This document shows, one piece after another, positions 7,417 through 14,185 of a stretch of DNA of 14,691 bases. The notes below the pieces were generated by a model, which was not told the DNA's origin, did not search any database, and worked only from the letters and a program-made list of their open reading frames with translations. The stretch lies in assembly GCA_964422065.1 (NCBI GenBank), contig CAYQZW010000040.1, positions 1 to 14,691 of the forward strand. The letters run 5' to 3'. The translations under genes and the position numbers were made by a program. Source of the stretch: S141-55 sp964422065 (GTDB lineage Bacteria; Hydrothermota; Hydrothermia; WGAB01). The number at the start of each line of letters is the position of its first letter. The stretch's first letter is position 1.

Positions 7417-8859
7417 ATGCGGAGAACGGGCTTTTTGGTCGCAGGTCCACTGGTTTTTGTGGTGTCGCTCCTCCTCCCCTTGGGTTCCCTTTCTTTTTCC
7501 GGACATGTCGTCCTCGGCCTTGCCCTCTGGATGGCCATCTGGTGGATGTCAGAAGTGGTGCCCATTCCAGCCACCTCCCTTCTCCCGTTGGTGATTCTCC
7601 CTCTGTTCCATGTCCTCAACTCCAAAGAAGTCGCTGCCCCCTATGCGGACCGGAACATCTTCTTGTTTCTGGGTGGGTTCTTTATTGCGCGGGCTATGGA
7701 GCGGCACAATTTGCACAAGCGGATTGCCCTCAAGATTACCCTCTGGATCCGATGGGGTGGAGACCAGATCCTGATCCTGGGCTTCATGCTGGCCACCGCC
7801 TTTCTTTCCCTCTGGATCAGCAATACCGCGACCACGATGATGATGCTGCCGATGGCCCTGGCCATCCTGGCGGTCCGGAACGACCGCCACTCTGGCTTTG
7901 ACAAGGCCCTCCTGCTGGGCATCGCCTATGCCGCTTCCATCGGCGGCATCGGTACCCTGGTGGGGACACCCCCGAATATCGTCTTCGTCGGCCTCTCCAA
8001 GGAACTCCTCGGGAAAGAGGTCACGTTCGCCCGATGGCTCCTCGTGGGCATGCCCGTGGTCATTCTGTTTTTGCCCCTGACGTGGTGGTTCCTGACCTAC
8101 CTTCGGTTCCCCGTGTCCAAGGTCCAGGATCCAGAAGCCCGCACTGTGTTGAAACAAGAACTGGAACGCCTGGGCCCGATGCGTCAGGAGGAGAAGGCCG
8201 TGCTTGCGATTTTTGTGCTGGTGGCCGTGCTCTGGATCTTTCGGCGGACCATCCATTTTGGCCTTTGGACCATCCCGGGATGGGCCGACCTACTGGGCCT
8301 CTCCAAATACGTTCATGACTCCACCGTGGCCATCTTCGGCGCGATGCTGCTCTTTGCATTGCCGGTCCGACGGGGGCCGGACCCCTTCCTGCTGGACTGG
8401 AAAACCGCTGTGGCAATCCCCTGGGGGGTCGTCTTGCTGTTCGGAGGCGGGTTCTCCCTCGCTTATGCCTTCAAGGCCTCCGGCCTTTCCAAATGGTTCG
8501 GGGAAAACCTCCAGGTCCTCAAGGACGTCCCGCTCCCGGTCCTGGTCGCCTCCATCGCCTTCATGGTCACATTTTTGACGGAATTGACCTCCAACACGGC
8601 CACGGCGACCCTGCTGTTGCCCGTGGTCGCCTCACTGGCGACCGCCATCCAGGTGGACCCTGTCTATCTCATGGTCCCCACGGTCATCTCGGCTTCGTGT
8701 GCCTTTATGTTGCCCGTTGCGACCCCGCCCAATGCGATCGTCTTTGGCAGCGAAAGGTTGACCATTCCGGATATGGCCAAAACCGGGATCGTCCTGAATC
8801 TGATCGGCGTTGTCATTGTCACGGCGGTGACACTGACCCTTGGGCACTTCCTTTATTGA
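7417..8859 (+). CDS. SLC13/DASS-family sodium-coupled anion (dicarboxylate or sulfate) transporter
   Basis: This is a 480-residue polytopic inner-membrane protein with many hydrophobic segments. Both inverted repeats carry the Ser-Asn-Thr sodium- and substrate-binding motif: SNTATTMMMLP at 135 and SNTATATLLLP at 392, a spacing close to that of the structurally known VcINDY. The segment 426-445 (ASCAFMLPVATPPNAIVFGS) fits the sodium:sulfate symporter family signature. WWMSEVVPIPATSLLP near the N-terminus is also typical. The protein should import a divalent anion such as succinate, malate, citrate or sulfate with Na+; the substrate cannot be read from sequence. It is transcribed from its own promoter 45 bases after rsmB and ends 76 bases before the DUF4321 gene. 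The next in-frame ATG would remove the first membrane segment, so 7417 is the likely start. Confidence 0.93.
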   Translation: MRRTGFLVAGPLVFVVSLLLPLGSLSFSGHVVLGLALWMAIWWMSEVVPIPATSLLPLVILPLFHVLNSKEVAAPYADRNIFLFLGGFFIARAMERHNLHKRIALKITLWIRWGGDQILILGFMLATAFLSLWISNTATTMMMLPMALAILAVRNDRHSGFDKALLLGIAYAASIGGIGTLVGTPPNIVFVGLSKELLGKEVTFARWLLVGMPVVILFLPLTWWFLTYLRFPVSKVQDPEARTVLKQELERLGPMRQEEKAVLAIFVLVAVLWIFRRTIHFGLWTIPGWADLLGLSKYVHDSTVAIFGAMLLFALPVRRGPDPFLLDWKTAVAIPWGVVLLFGGGFSLAYAFKASGLSKWFGENLQVLKDVPLPVLVASIAFMVTFLTELTSNTATATLLLPVVASLATAIQVDPVYLMVPTVISASCAFMLPVATPPNAIVFGSERLTIPDMAKTGIVLNLIGVVIVTAVTLTLGHFLY

Positions 8860-8887
8860 AGCCCCTGCACCACCGAGTCCTTTGGCC

Positions 8888-8893
8888 TATAAT
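8888..8893 (+). promoter_or_regulatory. Perfect -10 box (TATAAT) for the DUF4321-permease-ARPP-1 unit
   Basis: TATAAT in the context GGCCTATAATC shares CCTATAATC with the 7403 box. Transcription is expected near 8900, giving a ~36-base leader that includes GGGAGG at 8919-8924. The box lies inside an imperfect inverted repeat (CCTTT-GGC ... GCC-tgt-AAAGG, 8879-8908), which could be an operator. No strong -35 is visible. Confidence 0.6.
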
Positions 8894-8935
8894 CTTAGCC
8901 TGTAAAGGACGGTCGGAAGGGAGGCAAGGGACCAC

Positions 8936-9199
8936 GTGTTTTTAAGACAAACGCCTGGGAAAGTCATCCTGGCCATCCTCCTCGGTGCCCTCACGGGGGA
9001 TGTCATTGGTGAAATTCTACGGACCTTTTTGCCCCCCTCGGCAGCAAAGGAAGTGCTCCTCAAGCCCGTCCAGATCGGCTTCTCTCCTGTGACTCTCGAC
9101 CTGCTGATCGCCAAATTTACCCTGGGCTTCACCCTCGACTTCAACCTGTTGGCCGCACTCTTCATGTTCCTCATGATCTTCCTTTTATTAAAATTCTGA
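8936..9199 (+). CDS. DUF4321 family small membrane protein
   Basis: This 87-residue protein has two hydrophobic segments: GKVILAILLGALTGDVIGEIL near the N-terminus and NLLAALFMFLMIFLLL at the C-terminus. Between them, IGFSPVTLDLL followed by FTLGFTLDFNL matches the pattern I know from DUF4321 (small inner-membrane proteins of unknown function, with a central Leu-Asp-Leu and a Phe-Gly/Phe-x-Leu-x-Leu-Asn segment). The start codon is GTG at 8936; GGGAGG at 8919-8924 and AAGGG at 8926-8930 lie upstream. No ATG fits the N-terminus. It is followed after three bases by the first ABC permease, so it is probably cotranscribed with the transporter genes. Its role is unknown; a link to the transporter is only suggested by position. 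Confidence 0.8.
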   Translation: MFLRQTPGKVILAILLGALTGDVIGEILRTFLPPSAAKEVLLKPVQIGFSPVTLDLLIAKFTLGFTLDFNLLAALFMFLMIFLLLKF

Positions 9200-9202
9200 G
9201 CC

Positions 9203-10144
9203 ATGAATCGGCGAACCGTCATCTGGCTGGCCATCTTCTTGCTCCTGCCTGCAGTGGCCGTCCTCCTGATTTTCAAAGCCCTTCCCATCCTGTATGCCTT
9301 CCGACTGGCCTTTTACGACTGGGGGATCTCTGGTGAGAAAGGATTTGTGGGCCTCGAGAACTTCCGTGCGCTCTTCCAGGACCCTTTCTTCTGGCAATCT
9401 CTGCTGAACACGTTCTGGTACACCGTTTTTGCCGTCCCAATGAGTATAGCCATTTCCTTGATTATCGCTGCTCTCCTGAACCGTGGGATCCGTGCGATCG
9501 GGCTCTATCGGACGGTTTACTTTTTGCCGGTCGTAACCTCCATCGTAGCCGTCTCCGTGGTCTGGAAGTGGCTCTATGACCCGCAACGCGGCCTCCTGAA
9601 CTACATCCTCTCCGTGCTGCATCTTCAACCGTTGCTCTGGCTTGAGGAGCCTCGGGGGATCTTTGAACTCCTCACCGGGCGTCAACTCCCATTGTTCTTC
9701 AAAGGGCCGTCTTTGGCCCTTTTTTCCATCGCACTGATGAGCGTTTGGAAGAGCCTGGGCTACAATATCGTCATCTTCCTCGCAGGCCTTAAGAACATCC
9801 CCGACGTCTACTATGAAGCAGCTCGGATCGACGGCGCCGGTCCCTTCCAGACCTTCCGGAACGTCACGGTTCCTCTTCTCTCTCCTACGACCTTCTTCGT
9901 CACCATCATGACCACCATCATCTCTCTCCAGGTCTTTGCTCCGATCTGGACCATGACCGGCCCGCCCCCTGGCGGACCCTTAGGGACCACGACTGTCGTT
10001 ATCTACTACCTGTACCAGAAGGGCTTTGAAGAGTATCAGGTCGGCTACGGCTCGGCCATCGCTTTCGTTTTCTTCATCATCATCCTGTTGATCACCATCT
10101 TCCAAAAGACCGTTCTGGAGAAACGGGTCCATTATGAGGTTTAA
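9203..10144 (+). CDS. Sugar-type ABC transporter permease, MalF/UgpA-like (CUT1)
   Basis: This 313-residue inner-membrane subunit has about six predicted helices. The first, LAIFLLLPAVAVLLIFKALP, is followed by YAFRLAFYDW, typical of CUT1 permeases. The cytoplasmic EAA loop that docks on the ATPase is EAARIDGAGPFQTF beginning at Glu205, followed by VPLLSPTTFF. The protein would form half of the channel of an importer for a carbohydrate or related solute. It begins three bases after the DUF4321 stop without a strong ribosome site, so translation is probably coupled. It overlaps the next permease by 11 bases. No binding protein or ATPase gene lies nearby, so the substrate stays open. Confidence 0.92.
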   Translation: MNRRTVIWLAIFLLLPAVAVLLIFKALPILYAFRLAFYDWGISGEKGFVGLENFRALFQDPFFWQSLLNTFWYTVFAVPMSIAISLIIAALLNRGIRAIGLYRTVYFLPVVTSIVAVSVVWKWLYDPQRGLLNYILSVLHLQPLLWLEEPRGIFELLTGRQLPLFFKGPSLALFSIALMSVWKSLGYNIVIFLAGLKNIPDVYYEAARIDGAGPFQTFRNVTVPLLSPTTFFVTIMTTIISLQVFAPIWTMTGPPPGGPLGTTTVVIYYLYQKGFEEYQVGYGSAIAFVFFIIILLITIFQKTVLEKRVHYEV

Positions 10145-10955
10145 GTGGGATCGGTTAGCCATCCACCTGGTGCTCCTTTTGGGAGCCATTGTGATGATGT
10201 TGCCTTTCCTGTGGATGCTCTCCACGTCCTTCAAGACCCAGGCGGAGGCCCTCCTCTTCCCGCCCACATGGATTCCCAAAGAATTCACCCTCGCCAACTA
10301 CCATGTGGTCTGGACCAAGGTCCACTTCCCCCGCTACATCTATGTCTCGTTGGTTGTGACGATCTTCACACTGGTCGGGGTCTTATTGACGAGCATCCTG
10401 GCGGCCTATGCCTTCTCCTGGTTCCAATTCCCTGGCCGAGAAAGCCTGTTCGTGGGCATCCTTTCCCTCATGATGGTCCCCATCCCGGTCTATGTCGTCC
10501 CGCTTTTCGTGCTGGTGCAGAAACTGGGCTGGGTAGACACCTATTACGCACTGATTGTGCCCTGGACAGCCAACATCTTCAGTATCTTCCTGTTGCGACA
10601 GCATTTTCGTTCCATCCCAGCCAATCTCTACGACGCAGCGGTCATAGACGGCTGCGGACGGATGCGGTTTCTTTTTCAAATCCTGTTGCCTTTGACCAAG
10701 CCGGCCCTCGTGACCATCGCGGTCTTTAACGTCATCGGCTCCTGGAACGCCTTTATGTGGCCGTTGATGGTCACGAACTCCGACCGCATGCGTGTGATCC
10801 AGGTCGGCTTGGCATATTTCGCACAGGGCGAAAGTACGAACTATCCGGCCTTGATGGCCGCTTCGACCATTGCTATCTTGCCTTTGGTGATTTTGTTCTT
10901 CTTTGCTCAGAAACAGATCGTGGAAAGTTATGCTCGGTCAGGGCTAAAGGAGTGA
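10134..10955 (+). CDS. Sugar-type ABC transporter permease, MalG/UgpE-like (CUT1)
   Basis: The 273-residue partner of the preceding permease. The N-terminal helix (IHLVLLLGAIVMMLPFLWML) is followed by STSFKTQAEA and a W-x-P-x-x-F-T-x-x-N-Y segment, the usual opening of MalG-type subunits. The EAA loop is DAAVIDGCGRMRF beginning at Asp167, followed by ILLPLTKPAL. With the MalF-like protein it should build the transmembrane channel of an ABC importer energised by an ATPase encoded elsewhere. The ATG at 10134 lies within the end of the upstream gene (11-base overlap), a sign of translational coupling and equal dosage. The stop TGA at 10953-10955 shares its last base with an ATG. Confidence 0.92.
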   Translation: MRFKWDRLAIHLVLLLGAIVMMLPFLWMLSTSFKTQAEALLFPPTWIPKEFTLANYHVVWTKVHFPRYIYVSLVVTIFTLVGVLLTSILAAYAFSWFQFPGRESLFVGILSLMMVPIPVYVVPLFVLVQKLGWVDTYYALIVPWTANIFSIFLLRQHFRSIPANLYDAAVIDGCGRMRFLFQILLPLTKPALVTIAVFNVIGSWNAFMWPLMVTNSDRMRVIQVGLAYFAQGESTNYPALMAASTIAILPLVILFFFAQKQIVESYARSGLKE

Positions 10956-10960
10956 TGCCC

Positions 10961-11872
10961 ATGAGAGAGTTCTTGAAAAACTACGAGGTCGGCGAGCCCT
11001 TTTTTCTCCGGAACCTGGTCTTGGCCCCTGTCCTGGCCAAGACCCACGGCGGCGACGGCTATACAGTCCTGGAACAAGCCATCCAAAACAAGACCGCACG
11101 GATCTTTGATCGGGGGAATGTCCAAACCGTAGAACTGGACTACATCGGGGACCGACCCCTGTTCATCATGGAAGGCGAAGAGATCCTGGGTGCCCTCCAA
11201 AATCGTGTGGTCAATACCTCCGTCGTGATCGAAGAGCCGCAGACCGTCCACCTCCCTGTGGTCTGTGTGGAACAGGGGCGGTGGAGTGGCGACTCGCAGT
11301 TCCGGGAGTCTATGACCGTTGCGTATCCGTCCCTCCGTGCCATCCTCGCCTCGTCCGTGTATCAATCTCTGAAGACCCGCCTTGACTTCTCTGCCAACCA
11401 GGGCGAGATTTGGGAATCTGTGGATCGCACCCTCAAATCCCTCCAAGTCCACAGCGCCACGCAATCTATGCACGACGCTTTTCAAACCATGGAGGAAGAG
11501 ATCCAGCACTATCTGGAATATCTTGAGGATGTGGATGACCGGATGGCCGGCTTTATTGCGGTGGTCGGCGGAGAAGTCATTGGCGCAGATGTCTTCGGGA
11601 GCCCTGCCTTGTTCCAGAAAGTTCGCGAAAAGGCCGCCCGGGGCTACATCATTGAGGCGCTCACCCGACGACATCAAACCAGCCCAAGAATTGACCGGGA
11701 TTTTGTCGCAGGCTTTTGGGACCGCATCAAACGGAAACGATACGAAGCCTATCCCGCTGTAGCACACGGCAAAGAATATCGGTTCCAACGACAAGGCTGG
11801 GTCGCACGGGGACTCATTGTGGACGACCAGATGGTCCATTTTTCTGCTTTTCCTGTCCCGACGGGAGGGTGA
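10961..11872 (+). CDS. ARPP-1 family protein of unknown function
   Basis: This 303-residue soluble protein has no signal peptide or membrane segment. The stretch from about residue 66 to 112 carries LFIMEGEEILGALQNRVVN, then a Pro-Val-x-Cys-Val-Glu-Gln-Gly-Arg-Trp motif. I recognise these as the core of the ARPP-1 domain, named for association with ADP-ribosylglycohydrolases and rhodanese/phosphatase proteins; its activity is unknown. A second conserved part (IAVVGGEVIGADVFGSPALF, about residues 202-221) fits the same family. AAAGGAG at 10946-10952 sits eight bases before the ATG at 10961, which I prefer; the ATG at 10955, overlapping the permease stop, is two bases from that site. The gene is the last of the permease unit and ends 13 bases before a convergent glycosyltransferase gene. 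Confidence 0.8.
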   Translation: MREFLKNYEVGEPFFLRNLVLAPVLAKTHGGDGYTVLEQAIQNKTARIFDRGNVQTVELDYIGDRPLFIMEGEEILGALQNRVVNTSVVIEEPQTVHLPVVCVEQGRWSGDSQFRESMTVAYPSLRAILASSVYQSLKTRLDFSANQGEIWESVDRTLKSLQVHSATQSMHDAFQTMEEEIQHYLEYLEDVDDRMAGFIAVVGGEVIGADVFGSPALFQKVREKAARGYIIEALTRRHQTSPRIDRDFVAGFWDRIKRKRYEAYPAVAHGKEYRFQRQGWVARGLIVDDQMVHFSAFPVPTGG

Positions 11873-11885
11873 TCGGGCAGCAGAC

Positions 11886-12941
11886 TTAGGCCGCCACCCC
11901 CTTCAATATTCCCTCAATCTCTCTCTCGACCGCCTCCTGCCAAGTGGGAAACTGATTACGTCCCGCTTCCGCCCCTCGATGTAGCGCCTGAACCTCTTGA
12001 ATGGTCAGATGTTGGATTGCTTCGATGAGGCCTGAGAGCCGGGTGAACCACCGAACCCCTTGCCCTTCCTTCAACCGTTCCGGCCCCCGCCCGTTGGAAA
12101 GCGCATACACGCCACGGGTTGCGTGGAGCGACTCCACCAAGGGAAGGGTCCAGTCTGCGTATCGGGTCAGGTGTACTAAGAGGTGAACTTGGGGGTAAAC
12201 CTTGAGGGTCTCTTCCCAGTGGAGTATGCCCAACCAACGCACCTGAGGGGAACGAGTTAGCGCCGTACGCAAGGGCCCATCCCCCACAATCCAAAACTCC
12301 ACGTCCCGTCGCTGAGAGAGGGCTTGAACGATCTTGAGGAGTCGGTCTGCCCCTTTGAGCTTGTTTAAGGATCCCACAAACAGGACCCGGAAGGGTGGAG
12401 CGGGAGGTAGAGGTTGGGCCAGTTCTTTATCGGGTCGGGCATTGGAAACCCAGAGGACATGATTTGAGGAAAGGCCCGGCGGTGGGAAGCCCTGCGGCGG
12501 TCGACTGCCGTCGTCTGTCGCAATCCAGAGGTCTGGCGGATGCCGGAGCGCCCAGGTCAATTCCGGCATCCGGAGGCGGTGGATGAATCCGTGCGCATAG
12601 GTGACAAAGCCAAAGGTCTTCAAAACCACCCGGGTCCGAGGACGGGCATAGAACAACGGGGGATACACCCAAGGAGAGAGGCTGAGCCAGATGCAGTCGG
12701 GACGTAGCAGCGGGCTGATGCTGTTCTGGAGTTTCCGAAGTCTCCACCGCCAAAAGAGGAACCCCCATCGGTTCTGGGGCAGGATGAGAGGGATTTCCGG
12801 CGGCTCGAACCAAGTCTCCAGAAGCCCTCGGGCCTCCAAGGCCTGCCGAAGAACCCGGTTATTCGGAGGACCCGGATGTTCCGGACGCCAATCTCCGGGC
12901 CAAGGCGAAAAAACCTGGATGCGGACCCCAGAACATGCCAT
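11886..12941 (-). CDS. Glycosyltransferase, GT4-like (GT-B fold)
   Basis: This 351-residue protein is probably a cytoplasmic nucleotide-sugar transferase acting on surface polysaccharide or a lipid-linked glycan. The C-terminal half has the family landmarks: FRVLFVGSLNKLKGADRLL (start of the donor-binding domain, with Lys in the KG motif), FWIVGDGPLR, VRWLGIL and LPLVESLHA with Glu270. The N-terminal domain is short and divergent, with IQVFSPWPGDWRPEH at the start. The first Glu of the EX7E motif appears to be Ala262, so only the more conserved second Glu remains. AGGGG lies four bases before the ATG at 12941. The gene follows the outer-membrane barrel gene on the same strand after a 53-base gap. 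Donor and acceptor cannot be inferred. Confidence 0.85.
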   Translation of the reverse strand: MACSGVRIQVFSPWPGDWRPEHPGPPNNRVLRQALEARGLLETWFEPPEIPLILPQNRWGFLFWRWRLRKLQNSISPLLRPDCIWLSLSPWVYPPLFYARPRTRVVLKTFGFVTYAHGFIHRLRMPELTWALRHPPDLWIATDDGSRPPQGFPPPGLSSNHVLWVSNARPDKELAQPLPPAPPFRVLFVGSLNKLKGADRLLKIVQALSQRRDVEFWIVGDGPLRTALTRSPQVRWLGILHWEETLKVYPQVHLLVHLTRYADWTLPLVESLHATRGVYALSNGRGPERLKEGQGVRWFTRLSGLIEAIQHLTIQEVQALHRGAEAGRNQFPTWQEAVEREIEGILKGVAA

Positions 12942-12994
12942 TCTGCCCCTTAGGATAAGGGCGGCCCTAAGCGTTGTCTATGGAACCACGAGAG

Positions 12995-14182
12995 TTATTC
13001 CATCCGCTCCGGGATCTCGACCTCAAAGGGGAGGAACCCCCACACCCTCAGGTTCCAGGCCGGCTGGGACCAGCCCAGTGTTTTTGTGGCCGAAAGCGGA
13101 AGAAAGAGACCCGCCGAAACCCCGAGTGTCGCAAGCCCGGTCTGGCGGTAGAGGTTGATCGTAAACTCCTGCCCGATCATCGCGCTGTTCCCGGCGTCCA
13201 ACGGAGGATCATCAAACCGATACAGGAAGTAATCGAGCCGGACCGAAGAGGCCCAATGGAACGGCCAGTAGAAGTACATATTGGCCACCCAGAGGTTGTG
13301 CAGATCCGGCCAGTACACAGCGTAGGGATCGCTGGTGGAGGTCGAAGAGAGATAGGGGGCAAGGACGGTCGGCAACACAACCCAGTTCATCGCTTCACCG
13401 AATGCGGTCCAGCCGTTGTAATAACTGTCCAGGATCAAGGGGTAGGACACGGGCTTCTGCCAGTTGCGGGAGAAGCCATAGAGCCCGGTTCCGAGGATAG
13501 TGCCACGGGTCCAGAGGTCATGGATCCGCAGGTAGGCTTGGATTGCGAAGCCAGAAGGCCCAGAGACCGGGCGCACGACCACAGCCTCCAGGACCGTAAG
13601 ACACCTGGAAGAGAGCCGGAGGTCTGCCCGGCCACCCAGCCACCGAGGCCAGGGGGTGTACGTACCGTATGCCCCATAAAGATCAAAGATCTGCGTGCCC
13701 CAGTTGAGGGTTCCGTAGAAGCCTAAAAGGTCTCGGTCCTGGCGCCCCGACTCGAACGCCTTGGCCCCTTTCCGAAGTACAAAGAGGTCGAGGCCCGGGG
13801 TTCCTTCATCCACGACGCCCCATCGAAGCCGGAGGGCATCTGAGCCATCCCCGATGTCGTGCAGGAACAGGCCATCGCGATAGGAGAAGATTTGATGGCC
13901 AATGCGGATGGCAAAACGGGGGGTGAACTGGCCCTGGACCCAGGCCTCCTGGAGGTAGGGCTGGTAGGAGGAGGTGGAGTCCGAGCCCCGGAGGAGATCA
14001 AAGTAGAGGAACCGGACCGAAGCCGTGGCCCAATCGTTGGGTTCGGCCTTGAGTCCCAAACTGCCTAACCCCACCGCATAGGTTACGGAGCGTGAGTTCC
14101 AGCCGCCATAAGAAAAGTGGCTCCCGGCGTAGCCACTGAGGGTCATGGCCATCAAGACCTGGAGCATCCAAAGGGTCAACAT
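12995..14182 (-). CDS. Outer-membrane beta-barrel protein, porin or alginate-export-like
   Basis: This 395-residue protein starts with a probable signal peptide (LWMLQVLMAMTLSGYAGS). The rest is rich in Tyr, Trp and Phe and shows repeated alternating polar/hydrophobic strands, e.g. ATASVRFLYFDLL, RFAIRIGHQIFSY, WNLRVWGFLPFEVE. The segment with Gly-His-Gln-x-Phe-Ser-Tyr-Arg-Asp-Gly, then DALRLRW, resembles the alginate-export/porin family, whose members form 18-strand channels in the outer membrane. The family match is by pattern, not by search, and the C-terminus (PERME) is not the usual aromatic end. The gene begins three bases after the stop of a ThiY-like binding protein and its GGGAGG overlaps that stop region, so the two are very likely cotranscribed. 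Its solute may be that protein's ligand; this is inference. Confidence 0.7.
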   Translation of the reverse strand: MLTLWMLQVLMAMTLSGYAGSHFSYGGWNSRSVTYAVGLGSLGLKAEPNDWATASVRFLYFDLLRGSDSTSSYQPYLQEAWVQGQFTPRFAIRIGHQIFSYRDGLFLHDIGDGSDALRLRWGVVDEGTPGLDLFVLRKGAKAFESGRQDRDLLGFYGTLNWGTQIFDLYGAYGTYTPWPRWLGGRADLRLSSRCLTVLEAVVVRPVSGPSGFAIQAYLRIHDLWTRGTILGTGLYGFSRNWQKPVSYPLILDSYYNGWTAFGEAMNWVVLPTVLAPYLSSTSTSDPYAVYWPDLHNLWVANMYFYWPFHWASSVRLDYFLYRFDDPPLDAGNSAMIGQEFTINLYRQTGLATLGVSAGLFLPLSATKTLGWSQPAWNLRVWGFLPFEVEIPERME

Positions 14183-14185
14183 GGG

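Noticed and set aside
7549..8256. A 235-codon open frame on the minus strand inside the SLC13 transporter
   Set aside because: Very hydrophilic His/Gln/Glu-rich translation, the expected mirror of a hydrophobic membrane protein gene; no start context or homology recognised.
10757..10960. A 68-residue N-terminal extension of the ARPP-1 protein, reading through the end of the MalG-like permease
   Set aside because: It would overlap the permease by about 200 bases in another frame, while an ideal AAAGGAG site precedes the ATG at 10961, where family similarity begins.
10928..11839. A 303-codon open frame on the minus strand opposite the ARPP-1 gene
   Set aside because: The plus-strand frame carries the conserved ARPP-1 motifs, a Shine-Dalgarno site and operon context; the antisense frame has none and overlaps the permease end.
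11873..11885. A bidirectional terminator between the convergent ARPP-1 and glycosyltransferase genes
   Set aside because: The gap is 13 bases and shows no inverted repeat or T-run.
12942..12994. A hairpin (AGGG-CGG-CCCT) between the barrel and glycosyltransferase genes as a terminator
   Set aside because: The stem has only four base pairs and no T-run follows in either direction.
12974..13726. A 250-codon open frame on the plus strand opposite the beta-barrel gene
   Set aside because: Its composition (Pro, Arg, Gly, Asp rich) is that of a complement of a coding strand; the minus-strand product has a signal peptide and barrel-like strands.
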